A stretch of DNA of 64,000 nt from Citrobacter amalonaticus (GCF_018252635.1 NZ_JAGTXM010000003.1:434001-498000); one strand, 5' to 3'; positions 30,931-42,184 are shown, numbered from the stretch's first letter. Notes: generated by a model not told the origin, from the sequence alone. Numbers and translations: made by a program.

Positions 30931-31798
30931 TCAACAAACTCTTCCGACTGTTTCCGACAGCGAAGAAACGCTGCTTTCCGGCGTAAACGAAAACATTTAT
31001 GAAGATCAGAACATTGGCGCAGAGCTGACCAAAAAAGATATCAACCGGGTAGCGTGGCGTTCCATGCTGTTGCAGGCGTCTTTTAACTATGAACGTATGC
31101 AAGCTTCCGGTTGGCTGTACGGACTGCTGCCTGCGCTGAAAAAGATCCACACCAATAAACGCGACCTGGCGCGCGCCATGAAAGGCCACATGGGGTTCTT
31201 CAATACCCACCCCTTCCTGGTGACGTTTGTCATTGGCATCATTCTGGCGATGGAGCGCTCAAAACAGGACGTTAACAGTATTCAGAGCACCAAAATTGCC
31301 GTTGGCGCACCGCTCGGCGGGATAGGCGATGCAATGTTCTGGTTGACGCTGTTACCTATTTGCGGCGGCATCGGGGCCAGTCTGGCCTTGCAGGGCTCTA
31401 TCCTCGGCGCGGTGGTCTTCATTGTGCTGTTCAACGTGGTGCACCTGGGTCTGCGTTTTGGGCTGGCGCACTATGCTTACCGTATGGGGGTTGCCGCCAT
31501 TCCGCTCATCAAGGCCAATACGAAGAAAGTGGGCCACGCGGCGTCTATCGTTGGGATGACGGTCATTGGCGCGCTCGTGGCAACCTATGTGCGTCTGAAC
31601 ACCACGCTTGAAATCAAGGCGGGTGATGCGGTCGTCAAACTGCAGGCTGATGTTATCGACAAACTGATGCCTGCTTTTTTACCGCTGGTCTATACCCTGA
31701 CGATGTTCTGGTTAGTCCGTCGCGGCTGGAGTCCGCTGCGCCTCATCGGTATCACCGTGGTACTGGGTGTCGTCGGCAAGTTCTGTCACTTCCTGTAA
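30920..31798 (+). CDS. agaE: AgaE, GalNAc-specific PTS EIID
   Basis: 292 residues, mannose-family EIID. Core motifs: RSMLLQASFNYERMQASGW, GIGDAMFWLTLLPI, and a C-terminal membrane anchor. The first 35 or so residues are acidic and polar (about residues 10-35) and have no counterpart in the related AgaD (263 residues). Their role is unknown. Missing from E. coli K-12 but present in strains that grow on GalNAc. Confidence 0.94.
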   Translation: MASNQQTLPTVSDSEETLLSGVNENIYEDQNIGAELTKKDINRVAWRSMLLQASFNYERMQASGWLYGLLPALKKIHTNKRDLARAMKGHMGFFNTHPFLVTFVIGIILAMERSKQDVNSIQSTKIAVGAPLGGIGDAMFWLTLLPICGGIGASLALQGSILGAVVFIVLFNVVHLGLRFGLAHYAYRMGVAAIPLIKANTKKVGHAASIVGMTVIGALVATYVRLNTTLEIKAGDAVVKLQADVIDKLMPAFLPLVYTLTMFWLVRRGWSPLRLIGITVVLGVVGKFCHFL

Positions 31799-31814
31799 AG
31801 CAAAGAGGTCTTCG

Positions 31815-32249
31815 ATGTTAGGTATTATTTTGACGGGGCACGGTGGGTTTGCCAGCGGTATGGAAAAAGCGATGCAACAGATCCTCGGCGAACAGTCGCA
31901 GTTTATCGCCATCGACTTTCCGGAAACCTCCACCACTGCGTTGCTCACCTCGCAGCTTGAGCAGGCGATTGAACAACTGGACGGCGAAGAAGATATCGTT
32001 TTCCTGACCGACCTGCTCGGCGGCACACCGTTTCGCGTTGCCTCTACGCTGGCAATGCTGAAACCTGGCCGGGAAGTGATCACCGGTACAAACCTGCAGC
32101 TGCTGCTGGAGATGGTGCTGGATCGCGAAGGTCTCAGCAGCGAAGCTTTTCGCGTGCAAGCGCTGGAGTGCGGGCATCGCGGCCTGACCAGCCTGGTCGA
32201 TGAGCTGGGACGTTGTCGCGAGGAGCACCCTATCGAGGAAGGAATATGA
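31815..32249 (+). CDS. agaF: AgaF, PTS EIIA
   Basis: 144 residues from the ATG at 31815; an upstream in-frame ATG at 31767 lies inside agaE and is unlikely. Mannose-family EIIA with phospho-His9 in IILTGHGGFA and the family loop FLTDLLGGTPF. It is the only EIIA in the cluster and so probably serves both EIIBCD sets. Its TGA overlaps the agaA ATG (ATGA). Confidence 0.95.
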   Translation: MLGIILTGHGGFASGMEKAMQQILGEQSQFIAIDFPETSTTALLTSQLEQAIEQLDGEEDIVFLTDLLGGTPFRVASTLAMLKPGREVITGTNLQLLLEMVLDREGLSSEAFRVQALECGHRGLTSLVDELGRCREEHPIEEGI

Positions 32250-33379
32250 CGCAGGTTTTGCGCGCCAGACGCCTGCTCACCGAACAGGGCTGGCTGGACG
32301 ATCATCAGTTGCGTGTTGAAGAAGGCGTTATCACGGCCATCGAACCGATTGCTGCGGGCATTACCGTGCGCGACGCCGAGTTACTGTGTCCTGCCTATAT
32401 CGACACCCACGTTCACGGTGGCGCAGGGGTCGATGTGATGGACGATGAACCGGACGCACTCGACAGGCTGGCGATGCACAAAGCGCGTGAAGGGGTTGCC
32501 GGTTGGCTCCCCACCACCGTCACCGCGCCGTTGAAGATGATTCACCGTGCGCTGGAGCGCATCGCGCAACGCTGTCATTCCGGCGGGCCTGGCGCACAGG
32601 TGCTCGGAAGTTATCTGGAAGGGCCGTACTTTACGCCGCAGAATAAAGGCGCCCATCCCCCGGAACTGTTCCGGGAACTGGATCTCACGGAGCTGGACGA
32701 GCTGATCGCCATTTCCCGGCAGACCCTGCGCGTGGTTGCGCTGGCACCGGAAAAACCGGGCGCATTGCAGGCGATTCGCCATCTCAGGCAGCAGGGTGTG
32801 CGGGTGATGCTGGGACATAGCGCGGCAAGTTGGGCGCAAACCCAGGCCGCTTTTGACGCAGGCGCGAACGGACTTGTGCACTGCTACAACGGCATGACCG
32901 GGCTCCATCACCGGGAGCCAGGAATGGTCGGCGCAGGACTCACCGATCCACGCGCGTGGCTGGAGCTCATCGCTGACGGACACCATGTGCATCCAGCCGC
33001 CATGAAGCTCTGTTGCTGCTGTGCCAAAGAGAGGCTGGTGCTGATCACTGATGCGATGCAGGCTGCCGGTATGCCCGACGGAAATTACACGCTGTGCGGT
33101 GAAAAAGTCGACATGCACGACGGAATTGTGCGGACCGCATCGGGTGGTCTGGCGGGCAGTACGTTGTCGGTGGATGCAGCAGTGCGCAATATGGTTGAGC
33201 TGACAGGAATCGCCCCTGAAGAGGCGATCCATATGGCCTCGCTCCATCCGGCACGACTGCTTGGGATCGACAACCACGTAGGATCGTTAGCCCCAGGCAA
33301 ACGCGCCAGCATGATCGCCCTCGACGGCGGACTGCATTTACAACAGATCTGGATTCAGGGTCAGCTCCTCCCCCTTTGA
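32246..33379 (+). CDS. agaA: AgaA, N-acetylgalactosamine-6-phosphate deacetylase
   Basis: 377 residues from the ATG at 32246, overlapping agaF by 4 bp. Amidohydrolase of the NagA type: metal HxH in YIDTHVHGG, glutamate in YLEGPYF, histidines in LGHSAAS and VHCYNGM, catalytic Asp in ITDAMQA. Produces galactosamine-6-phosphate. Complete here, unlike the truncated E. coli K-12 agaA. Confidence 0.95.
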   Translation: MTQVLRARRLLTEQGWLDDHQLRVEEGVITAIEPIAAGITVRDAELLCPAYIDTHVHGGAGVDVMDDEPDALDRLAMHKAREGVAGWLPTTVTAPLKMIHRALERIAQRCHSGGPGAQVLGSYLEGPYFTPQNKGAHPPELFRELDLTELDELIAISRQTLRVVALAPEKPGALQAIRHLRQQGVRVMLGHSAASWAQTQAAFDAGANGLVHCYNGMTGLHHREPGMVGAGLTDPRAWLELIADGHHVHPAAMKLCCCCAKERLVLITDAMQAAGMPDGNYTLCGEKVDMHDGIVRTASGGLAGSTLSVDAAVRNMVELTGIAPEEAIHMASLHPARLLGIDNHVGSLAPGKRASMIALDGGLHLQQIWIQGQLLPL

Positions 33380-33397
33380 CCCTTCTTTTCTTTTTCT

Positions 33398-33430
33398 GGC
33401 CTTCGATCATGAATCGTAAGGCCTTTCTTT
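33398..33430 (+). terminator. agaA terminator
   Basis: GGCCTT...AAGGCC stem, with inner GAT/ATC pairing, followed by TTCTTTTCCTTT. It ends the kbaZ-agaVWEFA unit before the agaS promoter. Ends are approximate. Confidence 0.65.
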
Positions 33431-33521
33431 TCCTTTCGCTTAAGAAAACCTTCATCTCAGCATGCTCACAGAGACTTATTACAGATCAATAAGATAAAAA
33501 CACTCCCCGTACAATCGATCA

Positions 33522-33623
33522 CACTTTTCGTTTTATTTCATTTTGCATCATTGAACTTTCGATTTCTTTCCTATAGATTTTAATCAATCGATCATGTGAA
33601 CAAGTGAAACGAAACGAAAGATA
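33522..33623 (+). promoter_or_regulatory. agaS promoter region with AgaR operators
   Basis: Two good AgaR boxes: TTTCGTTTTATTTCATTTTG at about 33526-33545, and the inverted GAAACGAAACGAAAG within 33601-33623. A weaker ACTTTCGATTTCTTTCC lies between them near 33555. In E. coli a separate AgaR-controlled promoter drives agaS, consistent with this arrangement. Confidence 0.7.
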
Positions 33624-33676
33624 GCGACATTTTGCCAGCGTCTGATGTGGAATTCACAAGACTAAGGACTTACGTT

Positions 33677-34831
33677 ATGCCAGAAACCTATACCCCTGCA
33701 GCGGCAACAACCGGAACCTGGACTGAAGAAGAGATCCGCCAGCAGCCTGCCAGTTGGATCCGCTCGCTGACTAACATCGACGCGATCCGTACCGCGATCG
33801 ATGACTTTCTCGCGCCATTACTGCGCAAAGACGATCTGCGGATCGTTCTGACCGGGGCGGGTACCTCGGCATTCATCGGCGAGATCATCTCTCCCTGGCT
33901 TGCCAGCCATACCGGGCAAAACATCAGCGCGGTACCGACCACCGATCTGGTCACTAATCCGATGGATTATCTGAATCCGGCACATCCGCTACTGCTGGTC
34001 TCGTTTGCCCGTTCCGGCAACAGTCCGGAAAGCGTCGCCGCAGTGGAACTGGCAAACCAGTTCGTCCCTGAGTGCTATCACCTTTCGATCACCTGCAATG
34101 AAGCGGGTAGCCTGTACCAGAACGCGGTGGCAAGCGATAACGCCTTTGCCCTGCTGATGCCGGCAGAAACGCACGATCGCGGTTTTGCGATGACCAGCAG
34201 TATTACCACTATGATGGCCAGTTGCCTGGCGGTGTTCGCACCGCAACTCATCAACAGCCAGACCTTCCGCGATGTCGCGGATCGCTGCCAGACGATCCTG
34301 TCGTCACTGGGGGATTTCAGCCACGGCGTGTTTGGCAATGAAAGCTGGAAACGAATCGTCTACCTCGGCAGCGGAGGATTGCAGGGTGCGGCGCGTGAAT
34401 CGGCCCTGAAAGTGCTGGAATTGACCGCCGGTAAGCTGGCAGCGTTTTACGATTCACCGACTGGCTTTCGTCACGGCCCGAAATCACTGGTGGATAACGA
34501 AACGCTGATCGTGGTGTATATCTCCAGCCACCCTTACACCCGGCAATACGATCTCGATCTACTGGCGGAGCTACGTCGCGATAATCAGGCCATGCGCGTT
34601 GTTGCCATTGCAGCCGAAAGCGATTCCATTATCGAAGCTGGCCCGCACATTTTGCTGCCGTCTGCGCGTCATTTCATCGATACCGAACTGGCATTCTGCT
34701 ATCTGATGTATGCCCAGGTCTTTGCGCTCACCCAGTCCATTAATGTCGGTAATACGCCGGATACCCCTTCCCGCAGCGGTACGGTCAACCGCGTGGTGCA
34801 GGGCGTCGTTATTCACCCGTGGCAGGCTTAA
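33677..34831 (+). CDS. agaS: AgaS, galactosamine-6-phosphate deaminase/isomerase
   Basis: 384 residues from the ATG at 33677 (MPETYTPAAA), the E. coli length, with TAAGGAC upstream; the ATG at 33632 is rejected. Two SIS domains, with GAGTSAFIG near residue 68 and SGGLQGAARESALK near 250. Work in E. coli showed AgaS, not AgaI, converts galactosamine-6-phosphate to tagatose-6-phosphate. First gene of the second aga transcript. Confidence 0.95.
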   Translation: MPETYTPAAATTGTWTEEEIRQQPASWIRSLTNIDAIRTAIDDFLAPLLRKDDLRIVLTGAGTSAFIGEIISPWLASHTGQNISAVPTTDLVTNPMDYLNPAHPLLLVSFARSGNSPESVAAVELANQFVPECYHLSITCNEAGSLYQNAVASDNAFALLMPAETHDRGFAMTSSITTMMASCLAVFAPQLINSQTFRDVADRCQTILSSLGDFSHGVFGNESWKRIVYLGSGGLQGAARESALKVLELTAGKLAAFYDSPTGFRHGPKSLVDNETLIVVYISSHPYTRQYDLDLLAELRRDNQAMRVVAIAAESDSIIEAGPHILLPSARHFIDTELAFCYLMYAQVFALTQSINVGNTPDTPSRSGTVNRVVQGVVIHPWQA

Positions 34832-35719
<888 letters not shown>

Positions 35720-35907
35720 AACCATACTGTTTCAACACAATATTCAGAAGCGTTATCTGATTAATATCAGGTAGCGCTTTCTGGCCAAATAGCGGAGGAG
35801 AATAACGAGATTACATCATGCTGAATTAATTAATGAATGCGATACGGTAAGAATAATATATTTCAACAAGCTCAGTCATTCAATTATTTTATGGTGAGGA
35901 TTTAAGT
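35720..35907 (+). other. kbaY-agaB spacer with hairpin
   Basis: 188 bp without genes. An imperfect hairpin near 35746-35782 pairs AGCGTTATCTGAT with ATCAGGTAGCGCT around a TAAT loop. There is no T-run, so transcription probably continues into agaB. The rest is AT-rich. Confidence 0.5.
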
Positions 35908-36384
35908 ATGGGAAGTCCAAATATCCTGTTAACGCGTATTGATAACCGACTGGTGCATGGTCAGGTGGGTGTCACCTGGACATCAACGATCGGTGCTAAT
36001 CTGCTGGTTGTCGTGGATGATGATGTCGCTCAGGATGAGATTCAGCAGAAATTAATGGGCATCACCGCAGAAACCTACGGTTTCGGTATCCGATTCTTTT
36101 CTATAGAAAAAACCATTAACGTCATCGGGAAGGCCGCGCCACATCAGAAAATCTTCCTGATTTGCCGCACCCCGCAAACGGTCAGAAAGCTGCTCGAAGG
36201 CGGTATCACGCTCAACGACGTGAACGTCGGCAATATGCATTTTTCGGAAGGCAAAAAGCAGATCAGCAGCAAAGTTTATGTCAATGAGCAGGATCTTCAG
36301 GACCTGCAGTTCATTAAGAAACACGGCGTAAACATTTTTATTCAGGATGTCCCTGGCGATCAAAAAGAAGCGATCCCGGCGTAA
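35908..36384 (+). CDS. agaB: AgaB, galactosamine-specific PTS EIIB
   Basis: 158 residues, mannose-family EIIB with phospho-His17 in RIDNRLVHGQVGVTW. Paralogue of AgaV. With AgaC and AgaD it transports D-galactosamine in E. coli, taking phosphate from AgaF. Confidence 0.94.
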   Translation: MGSPNILLTRIDNRLVHGQVGVTWTSTIGANLLVVVDDDVAQDEIQQKLMGITAETYGFGIRFFSIEKTINVIGKAAPHQKIFLICRTPQTVRKLLEGGITLNDVNVGNMHFSEGKKQISSKVYVNEQDLQDLQFIKKHGVNIFIQDVPGDQKEAIPA

Positions 36385-36438
36385 ATAACAAGCCAATATT
36401 TTCATATTAAAGGGACTTATTTACATGAGGTCTTCAAA

Positions 36439-37245
36439 ATGCATGAAATAACGCTTTTACAAGGGATATCCCTCGCGGCATTAGTCTTCTTTCTGGGAAT
36501 CGATTTTTGGCTCGAAGCCCTGTTTTTATTCAGACCGATCATTGTCTGTACGCTCACTGGCGCCATTCTTGGCGACATTCATATTGGTCTGATTACCGGC
36601 GGTCTGACCGAACTGGCTTTTGCGGGCTTGACGCCCGCAGGCGGTGTACAACCGCCAAACCCGATCATGGCGGGACTGATGACCACGGTGATCGCCTGGT
36701 CTACCGGCGTGGATGCCAAAACCGCCATCGGCCTTGGCCTGCCGTTCAGCCTGCTGATGCAATATGTGATTCTGTTTTTCTATTCCGCTTTCTCCCTGTT
36801 TATGTCCAGGGCCGATAACTGCGCGAAAGAAGCCAACACCCGCGCATTTGCCCGTCTGAACTGGCTGACGACGCTGATTGTCGCCTGCTCATACGCCATT
36901 ATCGCGTTTCTGTGTACCTATCTGGCGCAGGGCGCCATGCAGGCACTGGTGAAAGCCATGCCCGCCTGGCTCACCCATGGTTTTGAAGTCGCGGGCGGTA
37001 TTCTGCCTGCCGTCGGTTTTGGTCTGCTGCTGCGCGTGATGTTTAAAGCACAGTACATTCCTTACCTGATCGCCGGCTTCCTCTTTGTCTGCTACATCCA
37101 GGTCAACAACCTCCTCCCGGTCGCTGTCCTCGGCGCGGGTTTCGCCGTGTACGAATTTTTCAATGCCAAAGCTAAACAGCAGTCGCAACCGCAGCCTGTC
37201 GCCCATAAAAATGATGATGAAGAGGATTACAGCAATGGGATCTGA
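36439..37245 (+). CDS. agaC: AgaC, galactosamine-specific PTS EIIC
   Basis: 268 residues; mannose-family EIIC with GGLTELAFAGLTPAGGVQPP and several membrane segments. The C-terminal tail is hydrophilic (AKQQSQPQPV, then KNDDEED). Overlaps agaD by 11 bp. Confidence 0.95.
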   Translation: MHEITLLQGISLAALVFFLGIDFWLEALFLFRPIIVCTLTGAILGDIHIGLITGGLTELAFAGLTPAGGVQPPNPIMAGLMTTVIAWSTGVDAKTAIGLGLPFSLLMQYVILFFYSAFSLFMSRADNCAKEANTRAFARLNWLTTLIVACSYAIIAFLCTYLAQGAMQALVKAMPAWLTHGFEVAGGILPAVGFGLLLRVMFKAQYIPYLIAGFLFVCYIQVNNLLPVAVLGAGFAVYEFFNAKAKQQSQPQPVAHKNDDEEDYSNGI

Positions 37246-38026
37246 AATCAGTAAAAAAGACATTACCCGTCTTGGCTTCCGCTCTTCCCTTCTTCAGGCG
37301 AGCTTTAACTATGAAAGGATGCAGGCGGGCGGCTTTACCTGGGCGATGCTGCCGATTCTGAAAAAAATCTATAAAGATGATAAGCCAGGCCTGAGTGCGG
37401 CGATGAAAGATCATCTGGAATTTATCAATACTCACCCGAACCTCGTCGGTTTCCTGATGGGGTTACTGATCTCCATGGAAGAGAAAGGAGAAAACCGCGA
37501 CACCATTAAAGGTCTGAAAGTGGCGCTGTTTGGTCCTATTGCCGGGATTGGCGATGCCATTTTCTGGTTCACCTTGCTGCCGATCATGGCGGGGATCTGC
37601 TCCTCTTTCGCCAGCCAGGGTAATGTGCTGGGGCCGATTCTGTTTTTCGCCGTCTATCTGATGATCTTTTTCCTGCGCGTCGGCTGGACTCATGTCGGTT
37701 ATTCGGTCGGGGTAAAGGCCATTGATAAGGTGAGGGAAAACTCGCAGATGATCGCCCGCTCGGCGACGATCCTTGGGATCACGGTGATTGGCGGTCTGAT
37801 CGCGTCTTACGTCCATATTGATGTCGTGACCTCGTTTGCCATCGACAGCACGCACAACGTTGCGCTGCAAAAGGATTTCTTTGACAAGGTCTTCCCGAAC
37901 ATTTTACCGATGGGTTACACGCTGCTGATGTACTATCTGCTGCGGGTGAAAAAAGCACATCCGGTATTGTTAATTGGCGTCACTTTTGTGCTTTCTATCG
38001 TCTCTTCCGCGCTCGGCATTTTGTAA
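37235..38026 (+). CDS. agaD: AgaD, galactosamine-specific PTS EIID
   Basis: 263 residues from the ATG at 37235 (MGSEISKKDITRLGFRSS), the E. coli length. A longer frame from 37085 would lie inside agaC and is rejected. Mannose-family EIID with LLQASFNYERMQAGG and GIGDAIFWFTLLPIMAG. Lacks the N-terminal extension seen in AgaE. Confidence 0.95.
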   Translation: MGSEISKKDITRLGFRSSLLQASFNYERMQAGGFTWAMLPILKKIYKDDKPGLSAAMKDHLEFINTHPNLVGFLMGLLISMEEKGENRDTIKGLKVALFGPIAGIGDAIFWFTLLPIMAGICSSFASQGNVLGPILFFAVYLMIFFLRVGWTHVGYSVGVKAIDKVRENSQMIARSATILGITVIGGLIASYVHIDVVTSFAIDSTHNVALQKDFFDKVFPNILPMGYTLLMYYLLRVKKAHPVLLIGVTFVLSIVSSALGIL

Positions 38027-38079
38027 ACCGCACGGGGCGCGACATTACGTGCGCCCCTCGTCAAAAGGATGACTGACCA

Positions 38080-38799
38080 ATGCAATGCATACAGTACTGC
38101 GATCATTACGATGCGCTCAGCGAGCGTGCCAGTGAACGATTGATTCAGGTCATACAGGATAAACCTGACGCGACGATTTGCCTGGCGACCGGTGCCACAC
38201 CAGAACTGACCTACCGTTTCTTTGTCGAGAAAATCCAGCAGCATCGCGTTGATATTCGCAACGTGACCTTCGTGAAGCTCGATGAGTGGGTGGGAATGCC
38301 CTTACACGCGCCTGGAACCTGCGAATCGTTCCTGCAACAGCACATTGTGCAACCGCTTGGTCTACGCCCGGAACAGCTGATCGGTTTTCAGTCGGAAAAT
38401 ATCGATGAAGCGGAGTGCGAACGCGTGACGAATTTGATTGCCAGCCGGGGCGGTCTCGATTTATGCGTCCTGGGCATCGGCAAAAATGGTCACCTGGGGC
38501 TAAACGAGCCGGGAACCGCGCTGGAGCCGTTTTGTCATATCAGCAGACTTGATGATCAGACGCGCCACCACGACATGCTAAAAACGGCCGGTCTTCCGGT
38601 AACGCACGGTATCACGCTGGGCCTGAAGGAGATCCTCAATGCAAAAGAAATTTTGTTGCTGGTTGCCGGAGAAGGAAAGCAGGCCGCTGTCGAAAAATAT
38701 CTTTCCGCCACCGTGACGACGACGATTCCGGCCTCGTTTTTATGGCTGCATGACAATACGACATGCTTACTGGATGGCTCGCGTTATTCTGATCGGTAA
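38080..38799 (+). CDS. agaI: AgaI, NagB-like protein of the aga operon
   Basis: 239 residues, glucosamine-6-phosphate deaminase family: CLATGATPELTY, FVKLDEWVG, and GIGKNGHLGLNEPG with the catalytic Asp-His-Glu set of NagB-type enzymes. Shorter at the N-terminus than the annotated E. coli protein. Once thought to be the galactosamine-6-phosphate deaminase, but E. coli genetics assigned that to AgaS, leaving AgaI without a clear role. Confidence 0.9.
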   Translation: MQCIQYCDHYDALSERASERLIQVIQDKPDATICLATGATPELTYRFFVEKIQQHRVDIRNVTFVKLDEWVGMPLHAPGTCESFLQQHIVQPLGLRPEQLIGFQSENIDEAECERVTNLIASRGGLDLCVLGIGKNGHLGLNEPGTALEPFCHISRLDDQTRHHDMLKTAGLPVTHGITLGLKEILNAKEILLLVAGEGKQAAVEKYLSATVTTTIPASFLWLHDNTTCLLDGSRYSDR

Positions 38800-38808
38800 C
38801 AACTCACC

Positions 38809-38846
38809 TCAACAGATACGCTGCAACTTTGCAGCGTATCTGTTGA
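38809..38846. terminator. Bidirectional terminator between agaI and rsmI
   Basis: Perfect 16-bp stem TCAACAGATACGCTGC/GCAGCGTATCTGTTGA with a 6-nt loop AACTTT, between two convergent genes. Very stable, but without strong T-runs on either side. Confidence 0.8.
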
Positions 38847-38848
38847 AT

Positions 38849-39712
38849 TTACTCTCCCTGCTGCTCCAGCGCATATTTGTACAGGGCATTCTTTTTCACG
38901 CCGTGGATTTCGGCCGCCAGCGCCGCTGCTTTCTTCAACGGCAACTCGGCCTGTAACAGCGCAAGGGTGCGCAGGGCATCGGCGGGGAGTTCGTCTTCCT
39001 GTGCCTTGTGCCCTTCTACAATCAGCACCATCTCGCCTTTACGCCGGTTTTCATCTTCTTTCACCCACGCCAGCAGTTCTCCAACCGGCGCGCCGTAAAT
39101 GGTTTCCCAGGTTTTGGTCAGTTCACGCGCCAGCACCACATAGCGGGATTCGCCCCACACCGCGACCATATCTTCCAGACTGTCTAACAGGCGATGGGTG
39201 GATTCATAGAAAATCAGCGTACGCGGTTCGGTTTCAATAGCTTTCAGCGCATCACGGCGTCCTTTGGATTTTGCCGGTAAAAAACCTTCATAGCAGAAGC
39301 GATCGGACGGCAATCCCGCCGCGCTTAATGCGGCAATCGCCGCACAGGGCCCCGGCAACGGCACGACACGGATGCCCTGCTCACGACAGGTACGCACCAG
39401 GTGGTAGCCCGGATCGTTGATCAGCGGCGTTCCGGCATCGGATACCAATGCAATGTTCTGCCCCTCTTTCAGTTTCGCCACCAGCGTTTCCGCTTTTTGC
39501 TGTTCGTTATGATCGTGCAGAGCGAACAATCGGGCATTGATCGCGAAATGCTGCAATAATAATCCGGTATGACGAGTATCTTCCGCGGCAATTAAATCAA
39601 CGGCTTGTAATACTTCGATCGCACGTTGGGTAATATCAGACAAATTCCCGATTGGAGTAGGTACAATAAAGAGTTGGCCGCGAGAATTCTCCGCCGATTC
39701 GTGTTGTGTCAT
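38849..39712 (-). CDS. rsmI: RsmI, 16S rRNA (cytidine-1402-2'-O)-methyltransferase
   Basis: 287 residues (E. coli 286). SAM-dependent tetrapyrrole-methylase-fold enzyme that 2'-O-methylates C1402 in the ribosomal P site. Motifs: [59 protein letters not shown]. Divergent from lpoA; the 64-bp gap must hold both promoters. Confidence 0.96.
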   Translation of the reverse strand: MTQHESAENSRGQLFIVPTPIGNLSDITQRAIEVLQAVDLIAAEDTRHTGLLLQHFAINARLFALHDHNEQQKAETLVAKLKEGQNIALVSDAGTPLINDPGYHLVRTCREQGIRVVPLPGPCAAIAALSAAGLPSDRFCYEGFLPAKSKGRRDALKAIETEPRTLIFYESTHRLLDSLEDMVAVWGESRYVVLARELTKTWETIYGAPVGELLAWVKEDENRRKGEMVLIVEGHKAQEDELPADALRTLALLQAELPLKKAAALAAEIHGVKKNALYKYALEQQGE

Positions 39713-39776
39713 TGTGTCGTCCGTATTGCCGATTTAATATTGAGCATTGCGTATAAAAAATATCACTGGATACAGT

Positions 39777-41831
39777 ATGGTACCCTTAACATTCTCTCGT
39801 TTAAAAGCCGCGCGCTGTTTGCCCATCGTTCTGGCAGCCCTGATTTTCGCCGGCTGTGGCACCCAGGCGCCCGATCAGAGCACTGCCCATATGCAGGGCA
39901 CAGCACAAGCTGATTCCGGCTTTTATCTGCAACAGATGCAGCAAAGCGCAAATGATAGCAAGACCAACTGGCAATTACTTGCCATTCGTGCACTGCTGAA
40001 AGAAGGCAAAAGCCAGCAGGCTATCGACCTGTTCAACCAGTTGCCGCAGGATCTGAATGATCCCCAGCGCCGGGAACAGGCGTTACTGGCGGCGGAAATA
40101 AAAGTCCTACAGCAGGATTATGCAGGTGCAACGAAGCAGTTAGGGACTCTTGACCTTGCCGCGCTGGATAAAAACCAGCAAATCCGCTTCTGGCAAATTG
40201 GCATCGCCGCCGAACAGGGACGCCCTTCCCTTACGCTTTTGCGCGCCCTGATTGCTCAGGAGCCGTTGCTCGACGCCAAAGAGAAACAAGCCAATATCGA
40301 TGCCACCTGGCAAGCACTGTCTGCAATGACGCAGGATCAGGCTAAAGCGCTGGTGATCAATGCCGATGAAAACGTGCTGCAGGGTTGGCTGGATTTGCAA
40401 CGCGTCTGGTTTGATAACCGCAGCGATCCGGACATGATGAAAGCGGGTATCGCCGACTGGCAAAAACGTTATCCGCAGAATCCGGGAGCAAAACTGCTGC
40501 CAACCCAACTGGTTAATGTGCAGAGTTTTAAACCCGCCTCGACCAGCAAAATTGCTCTGCTACTGCCGCTGAACGGCCAGGCTGCCGTATTCGGTCGCAC
40601 GATCCAGCAGGGCTTTGAAGCGGCCAAGAACCTCGGTACGCAGCCTGTTGACGTGCAGTCTGCCGCGCAACCGGCTCCGGCCGCCGCGCCAACGCAGCCA
40701 GCCCCACAGCCGCAGACAACAGATGGCGTCGCCAGTCCTTCTCAGGCGTCAGTAAGCGATTTAACTCGCGACGAACAGGCCGAACAACCTGCAGTGGTCA
40801 GCGCGCCGCCAACAACGCCTGCGCAACCCGCCACGGCAAGTGCGGCGGCAAATCCTTCTGCAGAACTGAAAATTTACGACACCAGCGCTCAACCGCTCGA
40901 TCAGATCCTGGCACAGGTTCAGCAGGACGGCGCGAGCATCGTGGTCGGTCCGCTGCTGAAAAACAACGTCGACGAACTGGTCAAAAGCAACACCCCGCTT
41001 AACGTACTGGCGCTTAACCAGCCGGAATCGCTGCAAAACCGCGCTAACATCTGTTACTTCGCCCTCTCACCAGAAGATGAAGCGCGCGATGCGGCGCGCC
41101 ATATCCATGAGCAGGGTAAACAGTCTCCGCTGCTATTAATCCCGCGTAGTGCGCTTGGCGATCGTGTTGCCAATGCGTTTGCTCAGGAGTGGCAGAAGCT
41201 GGGCGGTGGAACCGTATTGCAGCAGAAATTTGGTTCTACAGCAGAACTGCGCATGGGCGTTAACGGCGGTTCCGGCATTGCCTTAACCGGTAGCCCGATT
41301 GCCGCGAGCGTACCGTCTCAACCAGGTGTCACCATTGGTAATTTAACGATTCCGGCGCCGCCAACGGATGCGCAAATCAGCGGTAACGGTGGTCGCGTGG
41401 ATGCCGTGTATATTCTGGCAACGCCGAATGAGATCGCCTTTATCAAACCGATGATCGCCATGCGCAATGGCAGTCAGAGCGGTGCTACGCTGTACGCCAG
41501 TTCACGCAGCGCGCAGGGGAATGCCGGTCCGGACTTCCGTCTGGAAATGGATGGCCTGCAGTACAGCGAAATCCCGATGTTAGCGGGCGCAAACCCGTCG
41601 CTAATGCAGCAGGCGCTCGGCGCAGTGAATAACGATTACTCGCTGGCGCGCATGTATGCGATGGGCGTGGACGCCTGGTCGCTGGCAAACCATTTCTCCC
41701 AGATGCGTCAGGTACAAGGCTTCGAAATTAATGGGAATACCGGCGCCCTGACCGCCAGTCAGGATTGTGTGATTAACAGGAAGTTATCATGGCTCCAGTA
41801 CCAGCAAGGGCAGATTGTTCCCGCCAGTTAA
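39777..41831 (+). CDS. lpoA: LpoA, outer-membrane lipoprotein activator of PBP1A
   Basis: 684 residues from the ATG at 39777 ([14 protein letters not shown]), the E. coli start; an earlier ATG at 39747 is rejected. Signal peptide with lipobox FAGC, Cys27. N-terminal TPR-like half, a low-complexity Ala/Pro/Gln linker near residues 285-370, and a C-terminal periplasmic-binding-protein-like half. It stimulates the peptidoglycan transpeptidase PBP1A from the outer membrane. The last 43 bp overlap yraN. Confidence 0.96.
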   Translation: MVPLTFSRLKAARCLPIVLAALIFAGCGTQAPDQSTAHMQGTAQADSGFYLQQMQQSANDSKTNWQLLAIRALLKEGKSQQAIDLFNQLPQDLNDPQRREQALLAAEIKVLQQDYAGATKQLGTLDLAALDKNQQIRFWQIGIAAEQGRPSLTLLRALIAQEPLLDAKEKQANIDATWQALSAMTQDQAKALVINADENVLQGWLDLQRVWFDNRSDPDMMKAGIADWQKRYPQNPGAKLLPTQLVNVQSFKPASTSKIALLLPLNGQAAVFGRTIQQGFEAAKNLGTQPVDVQSAAQPAPAAAPTQPAPQPQTTDGVASPSQASVSDLTRDEQAEQPAVVSAPPTTPAQPATASAAANPSAELKIYDTSAQPLDQILAQVQQDGASIVVGPLLKNNVDELVKSNTPLNVLALNQPESLQNRANICYFALSPEDEARDAARHIHEQGKQSPLLLIPRSALGDRVANAFAQEWQKLGGGTVLQQKFGSTAELRMGVNGGSGIALTGSPIAASVPSQPGVTIGNLTIPAPPTDAQISGNGGRVDAVYILATPNEIAFIKPMIAMRNGSQSGATLYASSRSAQGNAGPDFRLEMDGLQYSEIPMLAGANPSLMQQALGAVNNDYSLARMYAMGVDAWSLANHFSQMRQVQGFEINGNTGALTASQDCVINRKLSWLQYQQGQIVPAS

Positions 41832-42184
41832 CGAGCAAACAGTCCGGCGACGCGTGGGAAACCACCGCGCGTCGCTGGCTGGAACGCAAGGGATTGTATT
41901 TCATCGCGGCCAACGTGCGTGAACGAGGCGGCGAAATTGATCTGATTATGCGTGATGGCAAAACAACCGTCTTTATTGAGGTCCGGTACCGCCGCTCTTC
42001 GGCGTTCGGTGGCGCCGCTGCCAGTGTGACACGCAACAAGCAACGTAAATTATTACAGGCTGCCCGCTTGTGGCTTGCGCGCCACAATGGGAGTTTTGAT
42101 ACTGTGGATTGCCGGTTCGATGTGTTAGCCTTCACCGGAAATGATGTTGAGTGGTTCAGGAATGCGTTTACCGACTGCTCATAA
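41789..42184 (+). CDS. yraN: YraN, UPF0102 nuclease-fold protein
   Basis: 131 residues, E. coli length. Endonuclease-like PD-(D/E)xK fold: [19 protein letters not shown] carries the acidic residues, with Arg where many nucleases have the catalytic Lys (EVRYR). Function not established. Starts inside lpoA, which suggests coupled translation. Confidence 0.93.
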   Translation: MAPVPARADCSRQLTSKQSGDAWETTARRWLERKGLYFIAANVRERGGEIDLIMRDGKTTVFIEVRYRRSSAFGGAAASVTRNKQRKLLQAARLWLARHNGSFDTVDCRFDVLAFTGNDVEWFRNAFTDCS

